64,000 nucleotides of DNA from positions 62,001 to 126,000 of the forward strand of contig VCAZ01000349.1 of the NCBI GenBank assembly GCA_005784505.1. The letters run 5' to 3'. Each line of letters begins with the position of its first letter. The first letter of the stretch is position 1. Both the position numbers and the translations under genes were made by a program. Of the stretch, positions 25,613-35,756 are shown piece by piece. Source of the stretch: Bagarius yarrelli (Eukaryota; Chordata; Actinopteri; Siluriformes; Sisoridae). Below the pieces are notes generated by a model. It made no database searches, was not told the DNA's origin, and saw nothing but the letters and a program-made list of their open reading frames with translations.

Positions 25613-27065
25613 CAATAACCACAAGTTTGGGTTACGTTTATTTTTATTCTCCTTTGATTCCTTTTAAAAAGTTATATGTTTACACTCAGTCTTATAAAGT
25701 AGAGAACTGGAAGCTGTTAGAAGATGCTACAGCTGTACCATAAATATTGGCACCCCTGGCACTGTTCATTTGCTCTTTCACTGTATCGTTGTTTATTTCA
25801 CTTTTATTAACTTTTTTTTTGTGTATATATATTTGTTGTATTCTGTTATAAAGATTTGTATTGAAATATATATAAATATATATATCATATATTTAAAAAT
25901 TTGAACAAGGACTCAATAGAAAAATATTTTATTATCCCAGTTATTCACCAGCTGTTTTTAATTCTCACTTCACAATCAGTAAAAATGTCATTCTTGTGCT
26001 CTATAAAACAGATCAGAAAAGAGTCACATGATGGTTATTTATACACACCTATTTAAATGAGTGGAGATAAAAGAGGCAGTAAAGGGGAAATTAATGTCGT
26101 CAGTGTTTTAGTGAAAAGTCCAGCGCTAGAAAAAAACAGCATGGTTTAGACGACTCACAAATGAAAATAAAAATAACACGCAAGTGAAACACACAAAATG
26201 TAGTGTAATGGCATTACTTTTGGCTCTGCACTTCAACACGCTTCAACATTGTGTGCAGTTACGAGAAATTAATCACACGATGCAGGAGTGCTGAAGCAGG
26301 TTTTATGTTTCTCCTGTAAGGTTCATTAGTTTCTTATAACAACACAAAGTTTTCTTCCTCTTATCGAAGGACAACGCATCCTTTTGTAGACATAGGTACA
26401 ATTAACAGCATAAAACGTCTGTTATCATGGTTGTAAACTGTTAAAAAATGCAGCTTTGTCATGTAAACAGGAAAGCGGGAAGCGTAAACCTTTTTGTATT
26501 AAAGACACTGGGAAATAAAAGTGGTACTAAAAGACTGAAAAGGAAAAAAAAATCTATCATTTTTGTAATATAAAAAAAAATATATAATATGCTTTAAGCC
26601 TTGAGTTCTTGTGGTCAGAAAAATAAGATTGAAACTTATTGGGTAAACTTCTAGTCTTACTTCCTGTTTGTGTAAATAAGTGAACAAAACATGATCAATA
26701 AATAAATAAAACATTATAAAATAACTAAATACTAACTTACTGTCATGCTACGGAATCAAAGCTTAACGTGGAGAAACAGGTTAGCCTGAGCAAGGCAGAC
26801 ATTCCTATTGGATTACAGAGAAACATTGTGCTGCGTTACAGAGCCAAAGTAATACTGCATAAACACTGTCAATACTTACAGACTTCATTGTGCATGACTG
26901 CATAGACAGCCAGTCTTCCGGAGGTGCAAAACAGCAACACCTGATGAAAAAGTGGTGTTTCTGTATTATACCTGCTACAGGATCAGGTGTGCTACACTGG
27001 ATACACACTGGATCAGACAGAGATCTCTAGGATCTTCCTGAGCGTGTAAGTTTAAAGTCTCTAGG
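25613..27065. other. Intergenic region between convergent genes
   Basis: AT-rich, with no coding exon seen. The phrase 'AATATTGGCACCCCTGGCAC' near 25,745 resembles words found at ends of some fish DNA transposons, but no inverted partner was found. The stretch nearest 27,065 is the 3'UTR side of the minus-strand ligase. TTTATT at 25,928-25,933 is an AATAAA on the minus strand, but it is far from the stop codon. Confidence 0.5.
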
Positions 27066-27248
27066 TCAATCGTTGAGCATCAACAGCAGTTGCGAGTCTT
27101 CGGCTTTGGCTCTGCCTGGGTTCAGCACAGAGTACCAGGGGGCGGCAGCGAGCATTGGGGACGTGGGCGAAGGCGACGGTGTGGGCGGAGCAGCAGAGTT
27201 TGACCTCGAGGAGACACTTGATGTTAAACTCACCCTCTCGATCAATAT
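27066..27248 (-). CDS. Last exon: end of LDD and Ser/Pro-rich tail
   Basis: Acceptor GGCTCAG, then 60 codons and TGA. The start 'ILIERVSL' continues the LDD helix of the preceding exon and lines up with the end of human HOIP. The rest, including 'PPTPSPSPTSP' and the terminal 'LLLMLND', is a low-complexity extension that I do not recognise from HOIP. Confidence 0.85.
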   Translation of the reverse strand: MLIERVSLTSSVSSRSNSAAPPTPSPSPTSPMLAAAPWYSVLNPGRAKAEDSQLLLMLND

Positions 27249-30200
27249 CTGAGCCAAACAGGAGGCACTTTAATGACCGAGTTTACTCGTTATGTATACA
27301 TTTAACAGTTATCATCAATTAACTGGTACAAACTCCTTATATTCTTTACACTTTTAATAATCACTATATCCACACTGATGGACATAAAGATCAAGCCTGA
27401 CCTGTCTGAGGCGCTCCTTGTAGAGCTTGTCTGACTCCAGAGAATGTTTGTCTGGAACCGGAATCTTCCAGCGGTCTAGTTCAGCACGCAGTTCAGTTCC
27501 CTCAAGCAGTACCACTGGATCGAGGCGGTTCTGGTTGATCAGCTCCACCAGACACTCCTTATAATGAAGCCTTAAGCAGAGAGCCAGAAACAATGTGCCT
27601 TGACTGTGATACATTTATGCAAACAGCGCGGATGGATACTTACTTCTGATTGGTCAGAGGGTGTTGACTCAGCATTTTTTAATTAGTTTAAAAATAATTT
27701 ATATTTACAAAGTGGGGAAAAAAATAATTTGATCCCCCTGCTGATTTTGTATGTTTGCCCACTGACAAAGAAACGATTATAATTTTAATTCTCGGTTGAA
27801 TCTAACACTGAGGGACAGAATAACAACAAACATCCAGTAAAACACATTTTAAAAAAAGTTATAAACTGATAAAGGTTTAATGAGTGAAATAATTATCTGA
27901 TGCCTTCGTAAAACAAGACTTGGTAATTGGTAGCAAAACCCTGGTTGTCAATCACAGAGGTCAGACGTTTTCTGTAGTTTGCACACATCTCAGGAGGGAT
28001 TTTGTCTCATGCCTCTTTGCAGATCTTCTTCAAGTCATCAAGATTTCAAGGTGGATGTTTAGCAACTCGAACCTTCAGCTCCCTCCACAGATTTTCTATG
28101 GGATTAAGGTCTGGAGACTTTCTTGAGCCACTCTTTTGTTACTTTGGCCGTGTGTTTTGTCTGACTGATTGTCTTGACTGATCGTTTCTTTGTCAGTGGA
28201 AAAACGTACAAAATCAGCAGATCGCTCCTTTGGTGAATTTAGTAAGACTATGTTTAAGCGTTTAGAGCTTTTAGAGTTATGTTTAGAGCTGGAGTGTTCA
28301 TGTTTATAGATGCTCTGCAATAACCTGTATGATAACATGAGCTAACTTACCTGTATAAAATATACTTAATTTAATACTAAATTTAAACCGATAAAAGGGA
28401 AAAAAATGTTCATTTATTAATAAACTGAAATGTGTAAATGATGGCACATTGCTGTGGAATAAGCAGTGGTTGGCTATGTTTGTTAATAAACGTGTTAATT
28501 TCCTAAGAATGAATAAAGAAGTGTGGCCCTGTACAGGAAGTAAAGATGTTTCGTACATGCAGTAACCGTTATACTCCTGGAAAGCCGGGCGCCCACACGG
28601 TTCCTCTTTAATGCCGCCTGTCTCTTTGTGCTCCATTACTTCACATAAACCTACGACAGACACAATCGTAAGCTCATCTACATACACTACACACTGTTAC
28701 ACTTAGGAAAGACACACTTAAAACATGCCTTTGTCACACAGAGACACTGTAGGAATTGAGTGTTGTAAAAACTTTAAAATGTATTAAGGTGTTATATATT
28801 TATCCCAAATATCTATCATTCTGTTAAGCTGATAAACATCTATTTTTTCTAGAAAATAGGTGCTATTAAAACAATAGAATTAAGTTGAATTAACTATTTA
28901 TAATTGATACCTTTCGAACCTCTTTCCTTGTTGTTATTTCTCTGTCTGGATATAAATGGATGGGACACACCGTGGTGCTGAATAGGAGGTAAACAGGAAG
29001 CGTGTATTAACATTAAACCTTGCAAATCATTGTAACATTTGTAAAAAAAAAAAAAAAGAATAAATAAAAAGGGGGATTTTTATTTGTAGAAAAGTAATTA
29101 TTTTGTAAAGGTTTATTTCAGCACCTTGTAGCTGATATATTTCTCATACCAATGCACACATTAGTCACATCTACAGCAAAATAATAATTGATTAACCTTT
29201 AATTAGTTAGTCATTATTAGTTTATGTATCATCACCATGTTTATTTCAGTTTGATAAACGACACAAATGCTGTATAGAAATAATCATCAGTTCCATTACC
29301 ATATGACTCACCTGCAGCAGACTGCGCAGTCTGGGCACACTCCAGTCTCTCAGGTGGTACAGACAGTCCCTAGGGTGGTGGGCGTGTAAACCCTTAGCGG
29401 CACAATCAGCTGAGAAGTCACACTCCTGTGCAGTCCAGAGTGAAAGGAAAAAAATGTAGTATGTAGTTAAGCCAGCCTCGTGATGTTTAAGAAACAACAT
29501 GAGGGACGGGGACAGACTCACAGCGCCCATCCTGAAAGGCCGACTGCAGCCTCCGCAGAACTCGTGCTGACATTGTGTGCACTTAAAATGTAAACAGCCA
29601 CCTCTAGACAGAAAGAACCGGAACTTCATTTGGGGCAATCTGCAGAATAAGAAATAAAACATTCAAACAATTTACAATACTCAGAGATGAATGATATGAC
29701 ATTTTACAAAGATTGTGTAAAATAAAAAAAACATATTCATGTAAAGAATGTGGATGAACTGAAATGCTATCAGGTTTGGGTATCAGGACCTATCTTGTTC
29801 CTGCTAAGGAGGAGCTCCAGTCGTGAGTTTTGGAACTCTGGTCTGTTGAGTTGCAGCCACTCTTTAAACTTCTCGCAGGAAAGTCCTTCATGCTGGGTAG
29901 CCCACTAATAACAGAAAGGACAGAGTAAAGACAACAATCAATAGTGTGTTTAATGTACAACATGGCTTTTATGAAGGACAAATAGCATGTGATGTTTGCT
30001 CAGGTTACAAACTGAAGATATGATTGTTTAGCTGCCATCTCTTTGGGCTTCCTCATATCCATATACCGTTTTTAAAACATCCTTAGTTATGCTTAATTCT
30101 TGATTCTGACTGGTTAATAAATACTGATTTCATCATAAATCTGCCAAAAATCTTGTGTCACTGCTGTATATGGTTTCAGATTCTTGAAAGCTTTACATAC

Positions 30201-33200
30201 AGGACTTTTGCACTTAAAGCATGTGCTCTTCTTGCAGCTGGGGCAGTCCATCCTAAGTCTGTCTGCTTCATGAAGAAGTCCAAAAGAACACTGCAGGGAA
30301 CAGAAAGAAATTTGCTTCACTGTTATATCTAATTCTTATAATAACAGATTAGATTAGCATCCGTAACTGAAATACAGTCACATTCTTACATGGGCACACC
30401 AGCGGAAGTTAGGCATCTCCTGCAGTGCCCGGTCCCTCAGCTTTCTCTGAAACAGCTCATGAGTCTGTGTATCTAGATAGTGTCTGATCTGTGTGTGCAG
30501 AAATGGAAAATACTGATAATTGATGTCCATGATAATATTTCTGATACTGTGTTTATGCACATGCTGTATAGGAAAAAGTTATTTTTTTAGCTAGATCAAT
30601 TTAAATGACATTTATTAGCTATTTACATTTGTTACATTTGTTAGTCTGACCTGCGTGTCGAGCAGGTTGAAGTACTCCATGGATTCCTCCCTGCGACCTG
30701 CTGTGCGCACGTCTGGCTTGTTACACAGCGGACACACCGCATAATCGATGCTCTTTTCTTTAATGACAGATGCGAAATAGGCTTTAAAGCAGCTTTCGCA
30801 GAATGTACACGAGCAGTGGGTCATGGTGATCATCTAAAGATGGAACACACATATAGGAGCTCGGTCGGTGTAAGAAAAATAAAAAAAATTTGTGATTAAT
30901 ATATAGATAGAACGTGATTCACCAGAAAGTTATGTGGGTTAAAGTTTAAAATACAGGAAGTTACGGTAGTGTTATAAAGTAGTTAAAAAAAAATCTTAAA
31001 AGAATAAGAAGAAAAAAAAAAAAAAGAAAAAAAAGAATAAAAAATATTTGGTGTCTAAAACTTGATTTGAAGTATGTGTATTAAAGCAGAAAAATTACTG
31101 ATCATCACTGTATTCTTTTAAGAACTGGTTTTGGCAAAGACAAAGTGTGTTCTCTGACCTTACTGAAGGACACCTGCTCCTGGCAGATGGGGCAGTCATG
31201 AGACAGGTATTTGAGGGCAGAAGGAATGTCTCGGCACGCTTGAACCGCCTCCACAACATCTGCGGGGGTGAAAGTGCAGCCCTCCTGACTCAGGATGATG
31301 CTGAACATCTCGGCTTTCTCGACCTGGAGGCCCTCTGGGGCGCAGAGCTACGGGGAAGTGAGCAGGGTTGGAAGAAAACTCACAGGGAGGATCTAAAAGA
31401 GTTTGATGTCATTATACATCCACTTACTTGTGAGCTTTTGAAGCTTTGCAGCTGAATGAGAAATTGATGTTCGTCCACCGTAATAATCCTGTTTGGTGCT
31501 TTCAGGATATGAGCTGCATCTGCATCAAAACATTCAGCAAATAATGTGTCAGTGTGTGCTGTGTAAACATTTTACTCCACAACATAGAGGAGGTACATAC
31601 ATAAAACAGACATTACTATATTACTATCAATATTAGATTATTGTCAAATTACTGGTTTTATTTTCTCTTATATTTGTTTGGTAAAAGTATTAACGAGATT
31701 TGCTGATGCAATTTTTTCAATGATTATAATTTTGTTTATTATCAAATTTTGATTTTGTTTCTTTAATTTTTAAATCATTTGTTGAAATAGTTTCTTGTGC
31801 AACCCCTATTATTTTTTTTAATTCTATACTTGTTTTAATTGTACAAATTGCAATTTTATGACATTTATTTAATTACATTTCCTTTAGTTTCTTTAGAGAT
31901 AATTCCATTTGTGTTTTCTGAACAAATTAATTACTTATAAAATGTCAGATTATTTACAAACTAATGATTAAATGTTAAATTAAATGCAAAGAGAAAAATG
32001 TATAATGTGTTCACAGCTACACCTATGCACATTTTCCATTGAATACGGTGCACAGCACTCATGGACACGTCCCTATATTCTCTTCCACTATTTATATGCA
32101 CACCATGTTCTACTATTTATGTGCTACGGTTTATACTGCTGCTAATTACTACTTTACTTATTGTGACTGTTTTTGATACTGTTTTTAACTTAGTGTAACC
32201 AATCTCAAAGTGAACAGTCGTAAAAAGCATTTTACTGCATGTCGTACCATATATGATTCTGCATGTGACAAATAAATGTTTTAGGTTTCTCTGTGTGGCT
32301 GGGGTTTCTACAGTGATAAAAACTTGACTCTAATTATGTTACTATGCGTCTCTGTAACTCTCGGAGAAGTGCAGTGTTTTTTTTTTTTTTTACCTCTGTA
32401 GTTTCTGAAGGTGATCACCGCCTGGTCTGGTTGAGCTGAAGGGTACGTTATGGCCACTACCTCGCCACCTCCGTTCTGCTTCCTCTGAAAGTGAATGGTC
32501 AGTTTGTTCTTCATCTTCTGAGGGGAGACGCCTACGGGCAGGTGACTCACCAAAATTTTGTGTCTGTCATCGAGTAAGTTCGACTGGGGCGAAGATATCT
32601 CATCATGGAGTATTTGGAAGATATCCCTGACTCTGCCTCCTGCGAAGAAGTATCTCATCATGCCCCTGACTTTGCCTCCATGCCTGAGGAATGTCTGGAA
32701 GCAAAAAGAGACCACACTAATTATTTTTTTTTCCATTTAACATTTATCTAAAACAATATCTTATTATTAAGACGATAATACTGGTGTGCTATATATTGGA
32801 CGCCTGTGAGGTCATGTGTGTAGAAGTGGGTAGATTTTTCCAAATTTATAAAAACAAATAAACAAATGACCAAACTGGTAGGAAAAGGGGTGTAAGAAAC
32901 TTCACATTTTTACCTTTGTCTTTGAGGTCAAGCTGGTACATGTTCACAATTCTTTCCAGCTGAAGACTTTTAAACAGGTTGCTGATATTCTCTGGATCAG
33001 AGGCGTTCACATCCGGGGCTAAAAAATCACAGAAACAACAAAAAGCTCATTACAAGCCCATCAGTGCATCTAAGAGATCAACGATTTTTTTTTTTTTTTT
33101 TTACCAGAGATGAAGGGGTTAGTCTGGTTTTTCTGATGGTTTGGCGTTCCAAAAGAAATGCCATAATCCAGCAGTTCCTGTGTGTACGACCTCCTCACAC

Positions 33201-35567
33201 TGCTCAGCTCCCCTACTTCGTCCTGAGACTGACTTGTCCTCACAACTTAGCTAGAGGAAACAAAATGATCACATGGCTATAGGATGCTGTAAATTCATAT
33301 ACAAATAAAGAATGAAGAAAAGGTAAATATTCAAATACAGAAAAGACCGTACGGAACAGAGAGACCTTACAGCTGCTGGCTGACGGGGTCATAGACGACG
33401 AGAACATTTCCGGGTGAGAGAACTTCCTGTGCACGGCGTTCCCACTGCAGAAAAAAGAACTGATCAAATAAATTTTCATACCCATTATTCATAGATGTTG
33501 CCACAACCGTCAAAACTGGAAAAAAAAATTTGTCTTGTAAAAAATTCGTGTAAACGTCTGGATAACAAAAAAACCCCCCCAACAATCATTTTGTTATTTA
33601 ACTAAATAAAACCCATACACCTACATAGTATAGTAATGACACAAAACACATATGACATAAAAGATATATGAATAAAAATATTTTATAGTGCATGCACTAC
33701 TATATACTGCATAGCCATGCCATGTGGTACCATCAGAAGATGTATCTGGTCATGTGTGGAACATAAATTCAGCTCTTTTAGAAAGTCATTCCATACAGTA
33801 TGTGTCTTTACTTTTAAGCTTGTGATTGTTTTACTGACTTTTGGGGGATCAGATCAGGTCTGCGATGATCGAGTTGCTCAGTGACCGGACGCTGCTTCAC
33901 ACTAGAGGCGAGATTTGAAGATTTGTTTGGATGAGTGGAGAAAAGAGGTGGCTCACGCTGAAATGCTGAGACCATCTCCTCCAGGACAATGGACAGGTTG
34001 GACCAACCCTGTAGATCAAATCCGATTGAGTTTAATACACAGCTTGTTGAGCACATTTCACAGATTTTACACTTTATACAGAAAATGCAGCTTGAGGGTT
34101 TAGAAATATTATACAACTCACAGTTAATAATAATTTAGTTTAAATATTAATACATAATTATTTAATATTATAATAAATATGATACAGATAATATCTAAAT
34201 AGAGATATAAAGTTACATAAAACCCAATACTGTACTAAACACAAAAAAAATCACAACATACTATTTTAAGATATCATAATAGCATTTTTCATCAATTTTT
34301 AGTTTCTTCATAAAACTTATTGGTGATACTCTTCTTTTAGGGTCTTTGGTTACTTTTACAGACTAGAACATTATTTACAAATTTAGCTATTATATGTAAA
34401 AATTTTCTTATATTTTCTTACTGAGTATTTGTAAATTATAAGTAATTTAAAAGGTAAAGTAATGAGAAGGTTGGTCTAATCATTAAGGTGTGCATTATTA
34501 AATTTTCCGTTTCAAATTCAAAAATAACTAAAGTTTTACATTAAAGTTCTAAAGCCTTTCAAAATTTTCGTGTGAGTTGCCCGTCTGTAACTATCATACA
34601 ATAGTCGACAGCAGTAGCTTGATTTTGCTTGTATAGTGGCTTTGGGCCAGATGTTAAAAATCCAGTCTCTCAGACAAATAAGCATTTTTAATAATATATA
34701 ATACACTGAAAGTATATCAAGTATCCTGTTATATTCTTTTATCATTACTGCTTATATTTACCTACAAAACTATTCACAAATCAGAAAGGAGGAAAATGTC
34801 AGATTGAAAATAAAAAATTGATTTTAAAAACCACACACACAGAATTTATTACAAAACCATGTGTTATTTTTTGGGTTCATGAGAACATTGGTTGTTCTTG
34901 ATTTCTTCTTCTCTTTTAGCTTTAACAAACTTGAGTCATTTTGCTTGTAAACGTGACCCTGATTGAAAGGAGGAAAAGTGATGTAATGTGTTAATTTAAC
35001 ACTTTAACAAATTGACGTTGCTCACAGGTTTCCAGTTGCTGAGACAGTGCAGGAGGATGTGACCCTGAGCATCTACGCTGCTGCTCCTGCTGTTGATTAC
35101 CATGCTGCGTAACGGGCACACCAGGCAGCGTGGGGGGTTCTGAGGGTGTGTCTCGTGGAGCCAGATGCACACTGGGATGTTGTACTGTACACCTTAGTGG
35201 CCAACATATACACGTTATTTCTGTGCTGATTGGTGTAACAATCTCTGAATATTTTGTGCGGTGGTCACTAAGGTTACCTTCATATAACACAGGGACGGTG
35301 CCACGCAGGTGAACCAGCTTCTTCTTGTCATTGTTAGGATAATCTTTGGAGAAAAAAATAAACTTTGCATCAACATAATAAGCAGTCAGAAACATTTTAC
35401 AATTTTTACAAGCGTGCAATAAGCTGCTTACTAAAATCCGGGTTGTAAATAACACACATAAATGACAACTACTCACAGTAATAATCCAGATAGAGGTGCA
35501 GGTCAGGAAATGCTGCTGTGACCTCTCTGACCTCCGTCAGAACTTCGGCAGGGTAACAATAATTACA
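27066..35567 (-). CDS. HOIP/RNF31-like RBR E3 ligase with N-terminal UEV domain (5' end missing)
   Basis: RBR ligases take ubiquitin from an E2 onto a RING2 cysteine and then pass it on; HOIP makes linear chains. Exons, 5' to 3' on the minus strand: 35567-35477; 35343-35278; 35192-35026; 34008-33835; 33444-33371; 33238-33105; 33018-32914; 32639-32394; 31519-31428; 31347-31159; 30833-30651; 30488-30390; 30290-30201; 29904-29790; 29639-29522; 29425-29312; 28977-28911; 28650-28557; 27570-27402; 27248-27066. They sum to 2,570 nt, one short of 857 codons. Domain order: UEV, low-complexity linker, RRM-like domain, UBA-like segment, RING1, IBR, RING2, LDD, Pro/Ser-rich tail. All phases agree except the RING2 exon at 29639-29522, where one base is missing in a Cys codon. 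Two acceptors (33,238 and 32,639) were chosen to keep the frame open. No PUB or NZF fingers were seen, unlike mammalian HOIP, so it is probably a fish paralogue. The start codon was not found. Confidence 0.85.
27402..29425 (-). other. LDD-coding exons of the HOIP-like ligase
   Basis: In HOIP the linear-ubiquitin-chain determining domain (LDD) holds the acceptor ubiquitin. Exons 29425-29312, 28977-28911, 28650-28557 and 27570-27402 read 'HAHHPRDCLYHLRDW', 'EVMEHKETGG', 'EEPCGRPAFQEYNGYC' and 'LHYKECLVELINQNRLDP'. These match the HOIP order 'HHPRDCLFYLRDW', 'CGKETPAGYAGLC', 'HYKEYLVSLI', with the zinc-binding Cys and His kept. The 67-bp exon 28977-28911 ('HHGVSHPFISRQRNNNKE') is inferred: it has clear splice signals and supplies exactly the phase shift needed between its neighbours. 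Confidence 0.8.
27706..28221 (-). mobile_element. Internally deleted Tc1-like transposon
   Basis: The inverted terminal sequences are CTGCTGATTTTGTATGTTTG...ACTGACAAAGAAACGAT on the left (about 27,740-27,778) and its reverse complement on the right (about 28,180-28,220). Between them the minus strand encodes the C-terminal end of a Tc1/mariner transposase ('LNPIENLWRELKVRVAKHPP', later 'DKIPPEMCANYRKRL') with two in-frame stops. About 1 kb of transposase is gone, and the right end is clipped. It is dead, and lies in an intron of the HOIP-like gene. Confidence 0.88.
29522..29639 (-). pseudogene. RING2 exon with apparent 1-bp deletion
   Basis: The exon follows TTCTGCAG and starts Asp-Cys-Pro-Lys, as in the HOIP RING2 'DCPKCKF'. 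The next codon should be TGC, but the sequence reads AAATGAAGTTC instead of AAATGCAAGTTC, which creates TGA in frame. Skipping the gap, the rest is a normal RING2 with the catalytic-type 'SRGGCLHFKCTQCQHEFCGG'. Length confirms it: 118 nt, where 119 are needed to connect phase 1 upstream to phase 0 downstream. No alternative GT or AG nearby repairs it. It is either a real null mutation or an assembly error; every other exon of the gene is open. Confidence 0.7.
29790..31347 (-). other. UBA-like, RING1 and IBR exons of the ligase
   Basis: 31347-31159 encodes a helical segment, 'ADVVEAVQACRDIPSALKYL', like the UBA-type helices before RBR modules, and then opens RING1 with 'CPICQEQ'. 30833-30651 continues RING1: 'THCSCTFCESCFKAYF' and 'VCPLCNKPD', the HOIP-type Cys spacing. 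30488-30390 is the RING1-IBR linker, ending 'NFRWCAH'. 30290-30201 and 29904-29790 form the IBR: 'CSFGLLHEADRLRMDCPSC', 'CFKCKSPW', 'HEGLSCEKFKEW'. All phases are 0 through these exons until the phase-1 end at 29790. Confidence 0.9.
31428..32639 (-). other. RRM-like domain exons of the ligase
   Basis: Exons 32639-32394 and 31519-31428 read 'HKILVSHLPVGVSPQKMKNK', 'LTIHFQRKQNGGGEV', 'VITFRN', then 'AHILKAPNRIITVDEHQFLI'. The beta-alpha-beta layout and the 'HFxxxxNGGGEV' core resemble the RRM-like domains of RBM43 and the NMI/IFP35 family. That resemblance is from memory. The 5' edge is uncertain: a stronger acceptor at 32,694 gives the wrong frame, while TTCGCAG|GAGG at 32,639 keeps it open. 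Confidence 0.7.
31985..32285 (+). mobile_element. Retroelement 3' tail remnant in intron
   Basis: The stretch ends 'GCATTTTACTGCATGTCGTA', then 'CATGTGACAAATAAATG', the type of tail seen on truncated fish non-LTR elements. No coding region remains. It lies in an intron of the HOIP-like gene, in the antisense orientation. Confidence 0.4.
32914..33444 (-). other. Linker exons of the ligase
   Basis: 33444-33371 ('EVLSPGNVLVVYDPVSQQL'), 33238-33105 ('SSVRRSYTQELLDYGISFGT') and 33018-32914 ('ENISNLFKSLQLERIVNMYQ') have no domain I recognise. For the middle exon, the AG right after the pyrimidine tract (CTCTAG, 33,25x) would put TAA in frame; the AG a few bases on (TTGTGAG|GACA, start 33,238) avoids this and joins the phases correctly. 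I therefore chose the downstream acceptor. Confidence 0.6.
33835..35567 (-). other. UEV (TSG101-like) domain exons
   Basis: The UEV is an E2 fold without the catalytic cysteine; in TSG101 it binds ubiquitin and P(S/T)AP motifs. Four exons read 'EVTAAFPDLHLYLDYY', 'LVHLRGTVPVLYEG', 'YNIPVCIWLHETHPQNPP', 'VDAQGHILLHCLSNWKP', 'NLSIVLEEMVSAFQ' and 'REPPLFSTHP', in the same order and spacing as TSG101. Residues equal to TSG101 Tyr63, Tyr68, Asn69, Met95, Pro139, Phe142 and Ser143, which form the PTAP pocket, are all kept. The E2 active-site position (TSG101 Tyr110) is Leu, so no E2 activity is expected. The first helix is incomplete because the upstream exon was not found. Confidence 0.88.
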
Positions 35568-35631
35568 CTGTCCACAAACACAACACTTATTTTAATTAAT
35601 TTATTTATAGCATGTATAAACAGACAAGAAC

Positions 35632-35636
<5 letters not shown>

Positions 35637-35696
<60 letters not shown>

Positions 35697-35756
35697 AAAA
35701 AAAAAAAAGAAAAAACAAAAAAAAAAAAAACAAAAAAAAAAAAAAAAAAAAAAAAC
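35637..35756. repeat. A-rich tract in ligase intron
   Basis: About 115 of 120 bases are A, with a few C, G and T. It could be a retroposon poly(A) tail, but no element body is attached. Long homopolymers are also error-prone in assembly. Confidence 0.9.

Noticed and set aside
25740..26060. Possible DNA transposon end (GGCACCCCTGGCA)
   Set aside because: No inverted partner and no transposase relic could be found nearby.
31147..31455. Plus-strand open frame of 102 residues
   Set aside because: Antisense shadow of the UBA-like/RING1 exon of the ligase.
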